NCBI GenBank assembly: GCA_024508935.1
Contig: JANINW010000003.1
Coordinates: forward strand, 1-59,007
Length of the DNA: 59,007 nt
Direction of reading: 5' to 3'
Origin: Flavipsychrobacter sp.
GTDB lineage: Bacteria > Bacteroidota > Bacteroidia > Chitinophagales > Chitinophagaceae
Part shown: one piece after another, positions 17,900 through 26,426 of the stretch
Numbering within the stretch: the first letter of the stretch is position 1
Layout of the letters: each line of letters begins with the position of its first letter
Program-made: the position numbers and the translations under genes
Notes under the pieces: generated by a model
What the model saw: only the letters and a program-made list of their open reading frames with translations
Told to the model about the DNA's origin: nothing
Database searches by the model: none

Positions 17900-19452
17900 T
17901 GCAGAAACTAAAGACATATTATCCATTTCTGCTGGCTGCTATATTATTGGTTGCTGCGATTGCGTTGCTGTTTCCTTACTGCCGTCATTATATAGACCCT
18001 GATACAACTGCGTATCTTACCATTGCACGCAGGTACGCTGCAGGTGATATTGCAAAAGCGGTAAACGGGTACTGGAGCCCCTGGAGTTGCTGGCTTACTG
18101 CCTTATTCATCAAAGCAGGCTGGGATGAAATGGCAGGTGCGGTTATCGCTAATACCATAGCTGGCATTGGCTTTTTGTTTATTACACAGGTATACCTGTT
18201 GATGTTTGATATAAACCGGAAGCTCCAATGGGCTTTATGTGCCGCGTTGGTCATTTTTCTTTCCTATGCGGTCTATTTCCAGTTGTTCGATGACCTGTGG
18301 GAGTGTTTCTTTTTGCTGAGTGTATTATACCTGCTGTTAAGAGATGACTTCAGCCGTAAACCATTGTTGTGGGTGGGTGCCGGTGTGTTGGGCAGCCTGG
18401 CTTATTTCTCAAAAGCTTATGCATTCCCGTTCTTTGTACTGCATTTTGTTACCGCTTCATTATTGATAACTAAAGGATGGCAAAGAAATGCACGCAGGCA
18501 ATGGCTGACCATTTGCGGAGTAGCTATAGGTACCATGATCTTCTGCAGCAGCCCCTGGTTGTATTTGCTGCACGCCAAATACGGGCAATGGATGACCTCT
18601 ACAGCAGGTAAGCTCAATATGTCGTGGTATGTGGTGGGGCACCCATACTGGAAGGAGAGCATAGCGCACCTGCTGCCTCCTGTTTATCCCGATTCACCCT
18701 CTTACTGGGAAGACCCCTGGATGGTAAATGGTGCAACGCCTTATTTCTGGAATTCGCTTAGCCTTTTTATAAGGCAAATAGCAAAGCTGGTGCTGAATGA
18801 ACTCAGGTTTTTGCTGAGCGGGCTGCAGATAGCAGTATGGTACTTGCCTGTATGGTTCCTGTCTTTGATAGCCGTGCTAAAGCGGCGCACCTATTATGCC
18901 GATGCAAAGAGCTATGTGCTCATGTATTCATTTATTCTTTTCCCTTTACCGTTCCTGCTCATCAATTTCGAAGCACGGTATATATGGTATACATTGCCGC
19001 TTAGTATGGTTGCCGGTTCGCTGGTATTGCAACGCATGACCGCGATTAGATTTCCCGGCAGGGAAAATGTACTTACCGGCTTGTTTGCTGTTGCCTATAT
19101 CATTTGGCCATTGTACGATTTTAAAACGATATGGAATGAGGGCAAAGCGGAATATTTGTCTGCTCAAGAGATAAAGCAGGCGGGGATAAATGGCAGCTTT
19201 ACTGCCCGTGCCTCGTTTGGCAATCAATCCTTAATACAACTGCAACGCATAGGTTTCTTTACAGGCAATCCATATTATAATATGCCTTATGTGAATGTGC
19301 CGGATAATGAACTACTGAAGGAGATACGCAGGTATGGCATAAAATACTATTATTATACTGCCGGCGATACTGTTTTGCTGAAAGACGAGGCGGGGAAAGC
19401 CTTTCCTGTTAAGGAAGCAGGGGGCTGGAAAATAGCTGTACTGGCAGAATAG
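17899..19452 (+). CDS. Second GT-C-like integral membrane protein
   Basis: This is a 517-residue membrane protein with about ten transmembrane helices and a soluble C-terminal part (about 410-517). The first loop HYIDPDTTAYLTIARRY has the acidic residue expected in GT-C enzymes, and WSPWSCWLTALFIKAG takes the place of the 'PPGYP' region. It is coupled to the preceding gene by a TGATG overlap, and the two may act as a pair in extracytoplasmic glycosylation. The donor and acceptor cannot be inferred. Confidence 0.75.
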   Translation: MQKLKTYYPFLLAAILLVAAIALLFPYCRHYIDPDTTAYLTIARRYAAGDIAKAVNGYWSPWSCWLTALFIKAGWDEMAGAVIANTIAGIGFLFITQVYLLMFDINRKLQWALCAALVIFLSYAVYFQLFDDLWECFFLLSVLYLLLRDDFSRKPLLWVGAGVLGSLAYFSKAYAFPFFVLHFVTASLLITKGWQRNARRQWLTICGVAIGTMIFCSSPWLYLLHAKYGQWMTSTAGKLNMSWYVVGHPYWKESIAHLLPPVYPDSPSYWEDPWMVNGATPYFWNSLSLFIRQIAKLVLNELRFLLSGLQIAVWYLPVWFLSLIAVLKRRTYYADAKSYVLMYSFILFPLPFLLINFEARYIWYTLPLSMVAGSLVLQRMTAIRFPGRENVLTGLFAVAYIIWPLYDFKTIWNEGKAEYLSAQEIKQAGINGSFTARASFGNQSLIQLQRIGFFTGNPYYNMPYVNVPDNELLKEIRRYGIKYYYYTAGDTVLLKDEAGKAFPVKEAGGWKIAVLAE

Positions 19453-19493
19453 AGATTTTTCCACAGCTATATAATGTAAATTCCTATAATTCT

Positions 19494-19501
19494 TACCTTT
19501 G
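19494..19501 (+). promoter_or_regulatory. -7 box of fructose-bisphosphate aldolase gene
   Basis: TACCTTTG is an exact match to TAnnTTTG, 29 bp before the ATG. No TTTG is visible at -33, so the promoter may be only half-canonical. Confidence 0.55.
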
Positions 19502-19530
19502 CACCACTTTTTAAAAAATTACACCATTCT

Positions 19531-20589
19531 ATGGCATCAAACAAAATACAGGAATTACTGGGCGACAAGGCTGAGTATTATCTGAATCACGTGTCCAAAA
19601 CAATTGATAAATCGGTACTGCACGCTCCTGCTGCTAATGCAGTGGATGATGTATGGTCTGTTTCAAACCGTAACATTCCAACCATCCGCAGCATACAGGC
19701 TTTGATGGGCAATGGCCGCCTGGCCAATACAGGTTATGTATCTATACTGCCTGTAGATCAGGGTATAGAACACAGCGCCGGCGCTTCTTTTGCTCCGAAC
19801 CCGATTTATTTCGACCCGGAAAATATCGTAAAACTGGCTATAGAAGGTGGTTGTAACGCGGTTGCTTCAACTTATGGTGTTTTAGGTGCTGTTGCACGTA
19901 AATACGCGCATAAAATACCGTTCATTGTAAAGATCAACCATAATGAATTCATTTCTTATCCTAACCGTTTCGACCAGATCATGTTCGGCACAATTAAAGA
20001 TGCATGGAATATGGGTGCTGTAGCGGTAGGTGCTACTATTTATTTTGGCAGCGACGAGAGCGCACGCCAGATAGTAGAAGTAGCTAAAGCTTTTGAATAT
20101 GCACACGAATTAGGTATGGCTACGGTATTGTGGTGCTACCTGCGCAACCCTGCATTTAAGAAAGATGGTGTAGACTATCATACTGCTGCCGACCTTACTG
20201 CACAAGCCAATCACCTGGGTGTTACCATACAGGCAGATATCATTAAACAAAAATTACCGGTAGGTAATGGTGGTTACAATGCACTGAACTTTGGTAAAAC
20301 ACATAAGAAAGTGTACGAAGAGCTGACTAGCGAACACCCGATAGACCTTTGCCGCTACCAGGTAGCTAATTGCTACATGGGCCGTGTAGGTCTTATCAAC
20401 TCAGGTGGCGAATCGAAAGGCGCATCTGATATGGCGGAAGCTGTAATGACCGCAGTTGTGAACAAGCGTGCAGGTGGTATGGGTTTGATCAGTGGCCGTA
20501 AAGCATTCCAAAAACCAATGACTGAAGGTATAAGCCTGCTGAATACTATCCAGGATGTATATCTTGATAGCTCAATTACGTTAGCTTAA
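19531..20589 (+). CDS. fbaB: Class I fructose-bisphosphate aldolase (DhnA/archaeal type)
   Basis: This 352-residue enzyme cleaves fructose-1,6-bisphosphate to glyceraldehyde-3-phosphate and dihydroxyacetone phosphate in glycolysis, or condenses them in gluconeogenesis. The motif [12 protein letters not shown] (about 74-85) is diagnostic of the DhnA-type class I aldolases, which form a Schiff base and need no metal. IVKINHNEF and GGNGGYN-like loops support the TIM-barrel phosphate sites. It is monocistronic, with its own -7 box and terminator. The catalytic lysine was not pinned down by eye. Confidence 0.92.
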   Translation: MASNKIQELLGDKAEYYLNHVSKTIDKSVLHAPAANAVDDVWSVSNRNIPTIRSIQALMGNGRLANTGYVSILPVDQGIEHSAGASFAPNPIYFDPENIVKLAIEGGCNAVASTYGVLGAVARKYAHKIPFIVKINHNEFISYPNRFDQIMFGTIKDAWNMGAVAVGATIYFGSDESARQIVEVAKAFEYAHELGMATVLWCYLRNPAFKKDGVDYHTAADLTAQANHLGVTIQADIIKQKLPVGNGGYNALNFGKTHKKVYEELTSEHPIDLCRYQVANCYMGRVGLINSGGESKGASDMAEAVMTAVVNKRAGGMGLISGRKAFQKPMTEGISLLNTIQDVYLDSSITLA

Positions 20590-20607
20590 TATAATCAATT
20601 TGTTATG

Positions 20608-20635
20608 AAAAGGCTGCCAATTGGCAGCCTTTTTT
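20608..20635 (+). terminator. Terminator of fbaB
   Basis: A perfect 13-bp palindromic arm pair (AAAAGGCTGCCAA / TTGGCAGCCTTTT) is followed by further Ts. Confidence 0.88.
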
Positions 20636-20762
20636 ACTTATTAACTAAAAGCAATTATTATCAAGGCAATTAATATTTTTTTAATTGCATACCATGTAAA
20701 ATATATGTAATTTTCTATTGCAATTTGAGAGAATTGCCAAGATTTATTTTAAACCCAAGACT

Positions 20763-22580
20763 ATGCGCTCCTTTCTACCACTACTAAAAACATGGTGCCT
20801 GCTTGCATTAGCTATTGTTTGCAACCTTAACCAGGCCAACGCTCAATCCGTAATTGCTTCCGGATACATTTTTACAGCTAGCTCAAAAACATTTAACTAT
20901 GTAACAGGAGGTACATCTGTGTCTGCCATTGAAACGGATGACAATTGGGCAAACCTTCCCATCGGATTTACATTTACATTCTGTGGTGTAGACTATACGG
21001 ATGTTTGTGTGTGTTCAAACGGGTGGTTAAGGTTTGGTACCGGTGTAGGTACAGCCAGTGCCAACTGGAACTTTAATGCTTCTCCCGGGTCTGGTATAGA
21101 ACCTGCGGTGTTTGCGTTATATGAAGATGTGAGCGGCGCTTCAGGTTCTGCAAACTATGTAGTAACCGGTACTTCTCCCAACAGGGTGTTTACAATGGAA
21201 TGGAGGGACTGGCTTTGGGATTACGCTGCCTCAAACCCCAGTGTAACCTTCCAGGTAAAATTGTATGAAACAACTAATAAGATTGAGTGTATTTATAAAC
21301 AAGAAGCAGGATCTGTAGCTGTTAATTCAAGCGGCGGAGCATCAATTGGTATATCAAACAGTGCTACCGACTGGCAGGTGCTGACAGATGTTACATCTGC
21401 ACCTGTATCTTCATCTACAACATATACCGGCACCTTAAGTAGCCTGCCGGTTACCGGGCAAAGTTATGAATGGGACCCCGGTGCGCCTTGTCCTAAACCT
21501 ACACCTATTAACATCACTAATTTCAATTCAAAAGGTGTGACTTTCGATTGGCCGGCCATTACCGGTTCTGCAGGGTATGAATATGTAGTTGATAAGAATT
21601 CAGGTTCTCCTGCTACAGCAGGTACACCTACAACAGGTAACAGCGCTACGGTCGGAGGGCTTATTCCAAGTACTGCTTATTACATACATGTCCGCAATAA
21701 ATGCAGTGCTTCTAATATTTCTAAATGGGAAACATTATCCTTCCAGACAAGACCTGATTGTACAGAACCGCAAAATGTGCAAGCTAACAATGTAGATTCT
21801 AATTCGGCTGTCATATACTGGACGCCTGTACCAGCAGCCAGTCCTTACCAGTATATTGTAGATAACAGCAATGTTCTTATACCGCCCGATCTTACTAATG
21901 TGCAATCAACCACCACAAATGGTATGAACCTTACCGCGCTTAATTCAGGAGTAGATTATTATGTACACGCAAGAAGTTTGTGCGCGGGCAATGATAGTTC
22001 TGCCTGGGTACTGTTCCCATTCCATACACCGTTATCTTGTAAAACGCCTGCGCTTGCTACTACAACCGTTAGCAATCATGATGCAGTGATTTATTGGCCT
22101 TCTATAAATACGGCTATGGGTTATGAGTATGTATTAGACCAATCACAAGCTACGCCACCATTAGGCACACCATTAGCCAGTCCGTATTTTCATGCCAACC
22201 CCCTCGCTGCCGATGAAACCTATTATTTACATGCTAGAGCTATGTGTACCGATCATAATATAAATACCACATCGCCATGGGCGCTGGTAGAGTTCCATAC
22301 CTTGCCTCCTACCGGCATTGCAGGATTGGCTGCAGGTATTGCACCTGGTATGCAACTGTCTCCTAACCCGGTAAAAAGCATATTGGCTGTAAAAGTGACT
22401 TATAATACGAATAATGTTCAAAGTGTTTCTGTTTATAACCTGGATGGACAACTGGTAAAGAAAGTTGCAATGAATAAAAATGAATGCGAGGTAAACATGG
22501 ATAAATTACCGGCGGGGCTATACATTGTCACCTACAAGGATGGTGAGCATACTGAATCTCAGCGTGTTATTAAGCAATAA
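20763..22580 (+). CDS. T9SS-secreted protein with three Fn3-like domains
   Basis: This is a 605-residue protein from the ATG at 20763; an in-frame TTG upstream is not needed. A signal peptide (about 1-28, ending ANAQ) is followed by a beta-sandwich region (about 30-235) containing NWANLPIGFTFTFCG and CSNGWLRFGTG. Three Fn3-like repeats follow (about 240-330, 333-425 and 426-515), each with a 'VIYWPSI....GYEYV' strand and a Cys pair. A T9SS tail starts LSPNPVKSILAV and ends RVIKQ. Its Fn3 repeats and tail resemble those of the four beta-helix proteins downstream. A possible -7 box TAATTTTC lies at 20708. It is probably a surface adhesin or binding protein. Confidence 0.85.
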   Translation: MRSFLPLLKTWCLLALAIVCNLNQANAQSVIASGYIFTASSKTFNYVTGGTSVSAIETDDNWANLPIGFTFTFCGVDYTDVCVCSNGWLRFGTGVGTASANWNFNASPGSGIEPAVFALYEDVSGASGSANYVVTGTSPNRVFTMEWRDWLWDYAASNPSVTFQVKLYETTNKIECIYKQEAGSVAVNSSGGASIGISNSATDWQVLTDVTSAPVSSSTTYTGTLSSLPVTGQSYEWDPGAPCPKPTPINITNFNSKGVTFDWPAITGSAGYEYVVDKNSGSPATAGTPTTGNSATVGGLIPSTAYYIHVRNKCSASNISKWETLSFQTRPDCTEPQNVQANNVDSNSAVIYWTPVPAASPYQYIVDNSNVLIPPDLTNVQSTTTNGMNLTALNSGVDYYVHARSLCAGNDSSAWVLFPFHTPLSCKTPALATTTVSNHDAVIYWPSINTAMGYEYVLDQSQATPPLGTPLASPYFHANPLAADETYYLHARAMCTDHNINTTSPWALVEFHTLPPTGIAGLAAGIAPGMQLSPNPVKSILAVKVTYNTNNVQSVSVYNLDGQLVKKVAMNKNECEVNMDKLPAGLYIVTYKDGEHTESQRVIKQ

Positions 22581-22620
22581 TTAATATCAGCCATTTTAAT
22601 AATTCTTAATTAAAAAATAA

Positions 22621-22659
22621 AAAGGAACAGCCCCTGATCGAGGGGCTGTTCCTTTTTTT
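22621..22659 (+). terminator. Terminator of the Fn3 protein gene
   Basis: A 15-bp stem (AAAGGAACAGCCCCT / AGGGGCTGTTCCTTT) with a GATCG loop runs into a T-tract. Confidence 0.9.
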
Positions 22660-22719
22660 AATCCGTTTCATTTCCCAATTATCCCGTTTCAGCATTATTG
22701 AGTTTGGCATAACAGTTTT

Positions 22720-22787
22720 TTAATGGAATTTTCATTCATATTTAATCTTGTTTTTAACAATTTTAATACGATTTTAAAAAGGATTAA
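22720..22787. promoter_or_regulatory. Phased TTAA array upstream of beta-helix gene 1
   Basis: TTAA starts at 22720, 22742, 22754, 22763, 22774 and 22784. The first gap is 22 bp (two helical turns, with a TTCATT at the midpoint); the others are 9-12 bp. A -7 box after the array is unclear (TAACGTTC at 22808 is weak), so the link to transcription is less certain than for genes 3 and 4. Confidence 0.5.
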
Positions 22788-22828
22788 CTACGAATTTGAT
22801 AAATGCGTAACGTTCTAAATACATATAA

Positions 22829-25800
22829 ATGAAACAATTCAACATTCTCAAATTGTTTATGCCCTTATTGCTGGCGCTGGGATCTTACCAGTCCGCCTGG
22901 GCCCTTGCCGGGGGCACTTACACGATCGGTGCAGGTGGAAACTATTCCAACCTTGCCGCTGCGGTGTCTGATCTTAACCTGGGTATAACAGGGCCTGTTG
23001 TGTTTAACGTACTGCCCGGTACTTATTCTGGTACGGGCTGGCAGGGGCTTATTGGTAACGTTACCGGGGCAAGCTCCACCAATACAATTACCTTCCAGGC
23101 ACAAAACGGGCCTGGTACTGCAAGCATTAGTTTTGCAGGTACATCTACCGCTAACTATGTGTTTGGATTGAATAGTGCGCGGTATGTAACTATACGCAAC
23201 CTGACGCTGGCAAACACCAATACTTCTTATGGTAATGTTGTTCGCATGATGGGCACTGCTTCATTCAATACAATTGCAGGTTGCCGTCTTGTAGGACCTT
23301 CTGTCAGCTCATCAAGTGCCGATCTTGCAGTTGTATGGGCCGGGCAGTCTGGCAACGTGTTTACTGGTAGTGATATAACCTGCCAGAATGATACTTTCCA
23401 GAATGGTAGTGCGGCTTACTGGTCTTACGGTAGTGCTTCTACCAATCTGACTATGAACCATACAATAACCAACTGCCAGATAAATAACCCGTATTATAGT
23501 TTGTTGTATTGCTATTATACAGGTAATATCAATGTATCTGGTTGCTCTTTTACAGCCAACAGTTCCGGTCTTAACTATGGTTTTTATTTCTACTATCCGG
23601 GTAATGGTGTAAGCTTTACGAATAACACTGCTAATATTACTACTACCTATTCAGGGCACTATACATTCTATTGGTATAACGTAAACTATACTTCCGGCGT
23701 TCAGGGTACTACTACCAATGCGTATAATACCATCAACGTAAACTCTACTTCAAATACGGTTTACGGCATGTATCACTATTATAACTATAATATGACCATG
23801 CAAAACAATACGTACAATTTCAATGGTACCTCAGGTACTATTTATGCACCGTATTACATGGCCTATTATTGGAATGCCGGTTCTGTAGCAAAAAACAATA
23901 CAATCAATGTTACTGTAACTACTGGTACTGCTTATGTGAATGGCGTTTGTGCCGGAGCAAGCGGTACTGCTGTTAGAAATAATACATTCAATGCTACCGC
24001 AACAGGTTCAGGTGCTGCTCATGCGGGCTATTACCTGAACGCATACGGTACAAGCGACACGGTAGAGAACAATACATTCAATGCAACTACAACATCCGGT
24101 TCTTGTTATAGTTACAAATACGGAGAAACGGGCCTGACACGTAATAATACTTTCAACCTTAACTCCACGTCAGGTACTATCTACAATTATTTCTATTACA
24201 TGAATGCTGCTAACTTCCGTAACAATACCATCAAGATGAATAGTACTACAGGTACCATTTACGGATGTTACGATTACAACTATTACAGCAGCAATACGGC
24301 AGTAAGCACTATTGCATACAATACATTCGATGCAAGAAGCTCGTCTGGTGGTACTGTATATGCTTATTACAATGCTGGTACTCCGGTAGCAGGGGCTGAA
24401 TACGTAAGCAATCTGTTTACTACAAACACATCGGGTACATCTTACCTGTTGTATCCAACAGCCAACCCTGGGGCTGATATGAAATTTATACACAACACAT
24501 TCCACAGCAACAGTACAGGTACTGTCAACTATCTTGTATACACCCCTGCCGGCAGCTCTACTTATCCCGGCAAATACATCCTTACCAATAATATTTTCTC
24601 AAGAATTAATAATAATGGTACTGCTGTTTACCGCGGCGATACTACTTACAACAGGGCAGACTATAACCTGTATTATTCAGGTGGTGGGGTGCAGACTTTC
24701 CAATGTGGTAGCCCTGCAATTACCACGACTTCTTTGCAAACATGGCGCACAAGTACACGTGGTTTCGATATGAATTCACTAACCTATGATCCTGGCTTTG
24801 TATCACCTGCTACTTATGATTTCCGCCCAAGTGCTGGTAATGCGAATGCCTGGTCTGTAAATGGCCGCGGTACGCATCTTGCCAATGATACAATGGACAT
24901 AGCCGGTAATGCACGCGCCCGTACCAAACTGCAGGGTGTGCCTGATTTGGGAGCATACGAATTTACTCCAACCAGTACACCACCAGATGCAATAGCTACG
25001 CCTGCTACGCCTGCTGCAAATACTGCCCAGACATTTACTTTTGGACAGGATACGGTATGTGTGATAAACTGGGGAGCTACGGTGCCTGCAACTGCTACTG
25101 TTAAACAATATACCGGGGTACAAGCTACAGGTATACCAGCCGGTGTAGGAAAAATGTTCTTCTATAATGATGTAGCCACTACACTTGGCGTATATAGCTA
25201 TAAAGCAGTACCATATTATAAAGATCCGTGGATAGGAGATATCAGTACTGAGCCTAATGCACGTATTGCAAAATCAAGCAACGGTGCTTCATGGGCCGGG
25301 TATAATTATACCAATGGTATAACAGATATAAATCGCAACACCATGACTACTGCCGCTTTCCTGGATAGTATGCCATCACGTTTTACAGGTGTTGAGAATG
25401 CACGTATAGGTATACGTTGTGTAATAGCACCAACAGGTTTAAAAAGCAATGGTGTGACAGCATTTACTGCAACCGAAACATGGGATGCTGTATTTTCTCC
25501 TATCGGTTACCAATATGTTTATAAGAATGTAAAAGGTACACCTGTCACAGGTACGCCTGCTTATTTTGTTAGTTCTAATAGTGCACCATTAACCGGCCTT
25601 ACAGAAGATACGACATACTATATCTATGTACGCACAATCTGCGGTCCCGGCGATACATCGGGCTGGGCACTGGACTCTTTCCATACCATCATCAGTTGTC
25701 ATGCGCCTGACCTGAAGCTTTCTTATATGGACAGCAAACAGGCTGTTATATACTGGGCGCCTATAAAAACTGCAGTAGGTTATGACTGGGCTGTGACTAC

Positions 25801-26227
25801 AGATGCTAATCCGCCTGCCAACGGCACGCCAACAGCAAGTACTTCATTATTGGCTGCTTACCTGGCACCGGGCACTACTTATTACGCACACGTTCGTTCA
25901 AGGTGCAGTACTATTTACAGTCAATCGGGCTGGTCAACTATTTCATTCAAAACCTGGACAACAGGTGTAGATAATGTGAGCGGAAGTGCAATAGGTCTAA
26001 TAGCCTATCCAAATCCTGTAAAAGAAGTACTTACCGTAAATATGCAGGGTGTGCGGGCTAACAATGCACAGTTGACTATAATTGATATTACGGGCAAAAT
26101 AGTACGTAGTATGGCTGTAGTTTCAGATAAGAATGAGATCAATATGAATGGGCTCTCTTCTGGTGTATATATATTAAAATACAGTGACGATGCCCATACT
26201 GAAATGACTAAGATTACAAAAGAATAG
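22829..26227 (+). CDS. T9SS-secreted beta-helix protein, paralogue 1
   Basis: This is an 1132-residue secreted protein. The signal peptide covers about 1-26 (SAWA-L). A conserved head, GGTYTIGAGGNYSNLAAAVSDLNLGITG, opens a right-handed parallel beta-helix (about 27-700). Its coils repeat an NNTFN-like asparagine ladder and Tyr-rich strands roughly every 26-30 residues. The helix ends at DLGAYEF (about 706-712), as in 'choice-of-anchor Q' beta-helix proteins. Fn3-like domains follow (about 860-950 and 955-1040), then a T9SS tail (about 1045-1132, YPNPVKEVLTV to KITKE). No pectate-lyase-type catalytic triad was recognised, so an adhesin role is likelier than an enzyme. It has its own terminator. 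Confidence 0.85.
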   Translation: MKQFNILKLFMPLLLALGSYQSAWALAGGTYTIGAGGNYSNLAAAVSDLNLGITGPVVFNVLPGTYSGTGWQGLIGNVTGASSTNTITFQAQNGPGTASISFAGTSTANYVFGLNSARYVTIRNLTLANTNTSYGNVVRMMGTASFNTIAGCRLVGPSVSSSSADLAVVWAGQSGNVFTGSDITCQNDTFQNGSAAYWSYGSASTNLTMNHTITNCQINNPYYSLLYCYYTGNINVSGCSFTANSSGLNYGFYFYYPGNGVSFTNNTANITTTYSGHYTFYWYNVNYTSGVQGTTTNAYNTINVNSTSNTVYGMYHYYNYNMTMQNNTYNFNGTSGTIYAPYYMAYYWNAGSVAKNNTINVTVTTGTAYVNGVCAGASGTAVRNNTFNATATGSGAAHAGYYLNAYGTSDTVENNTFNATTTSGSCYSYKYGETGLTRNNTFNLNSTSGTIYNYFYYMNAANFRNNTIKMNSTTGTIYGCYDYNYYSSNTAVSTIAYNTFDARSSSGGTVYAYYNAGTPVAGAEYVSNLFTTNTSGTSYLLYPTANPGADMKFIHNTFHSNSTGTVNYLVYTPAGSSTYPGKYILTNNIFSRINNNGTAVYRGDTTYNRADYNLYYSGGGVQTFQCGSPAITTTSLQTWRTSTRGFDMNSLTYDPGFVSPATYDFRPSAGNANAWSVNGRGTHLANDTMDIAGNARARTKLQGVPDLGAYEFTPTSTPPDAIATPATPAANTAQTFTFGQDTVCVINWGATVPATATVKQYTGVQATGIPAGVGKMFFYNDVATTLGVYSYKAVPYYKDPWIGDISTEPNARIAKSSNGASWAGYNYTNGITDINRNTMTTAAFLDSMPSRFTGVENARIGIRCVIAPTGLKSNGVTAFTATETWDAVFSPIGYQYVYKNVKGTPVTGTPAYFVSSNSAPLTGLTEDTTYYIYVRTICGPGDTSGWALDSFHTIISCHAPDLKLSYMDSKQAVIYWAPIKTAVGYDWAVTTDANPPANGTPTASTSLLAAYLAPGTTYYAHVRSRCSTIYSQSGWSTISFKTWTTGVDNVSGSAIGLIAYPNPVKEVLTVNMQGVRANNAQLTIIDITGKIVRSMAVVSDKNEINMNGLSSGVYILKYSDDAHTEMTKITKE

Positions 26228-26246
26228 AATTATAGTTTTTTCATAT

Positions 26247-26289
26247 AAAAAAGCGCAAAGGCCTCATTATGAGGCCTTTGCGCTTTTTT
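26247..26289 (+). terminator. Terminator of beta-helix gene 1
   Basis: A 19-bp perfect stem with arms at 26247-26265 and 26271-26289 (core GCGCAAAGGCCTC) has an ATTAT loop and ends in six Ts. Confidence 0.92.
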
Positions 26290-26316
26290 ATATATGGTTT
26301 AAACTGCTGGCCAGCC

Positions 26317-26382
26317 TTAAAATAAGGTAAAAAAATTATTAAATATTGATTAAAAAAGTTAACTTGATTAAAAATTTATTAA
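26317..26382. promoter_or_regulatory. Phased TTAA array upstream of beta-helix gene 2
   Basis: TTAA starts at 26317, 26339, 26350, 26359, 26368 and 26379. Spacings are 22, 11, 9, 9 and 11 bp. TACTTTAA at 26406, 27 bp after the last tract, could be the -7 box, which would give a very short leader before the ATG at 26427. The region is very AT-rich, so chance contributes more here than before genes 3 and 4. Confidence 0.45.
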
Positions 26383-26426
26383 TAAACAAACTGGTTTACT
26401 CCAATTACTTTAAAAAAACGCCGGAA

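Noticed and set aside
20641-20684. Phased TTAA array before the Fn3 protein gene
   Set aside because: Only two tracts (20670 and 20681) are 11 bp apart and the third is 29 bp away; not distinguishable from AT-rich background.
26346-26426. Upstream extension of beta-helix gene 2
   Set aside because: The extra 27 residues are Lys/Asn-rich AT-driven sequence before a normal signal peptide and overlap the TTAA tracts; the ATG at 26427 fits the paralogues.
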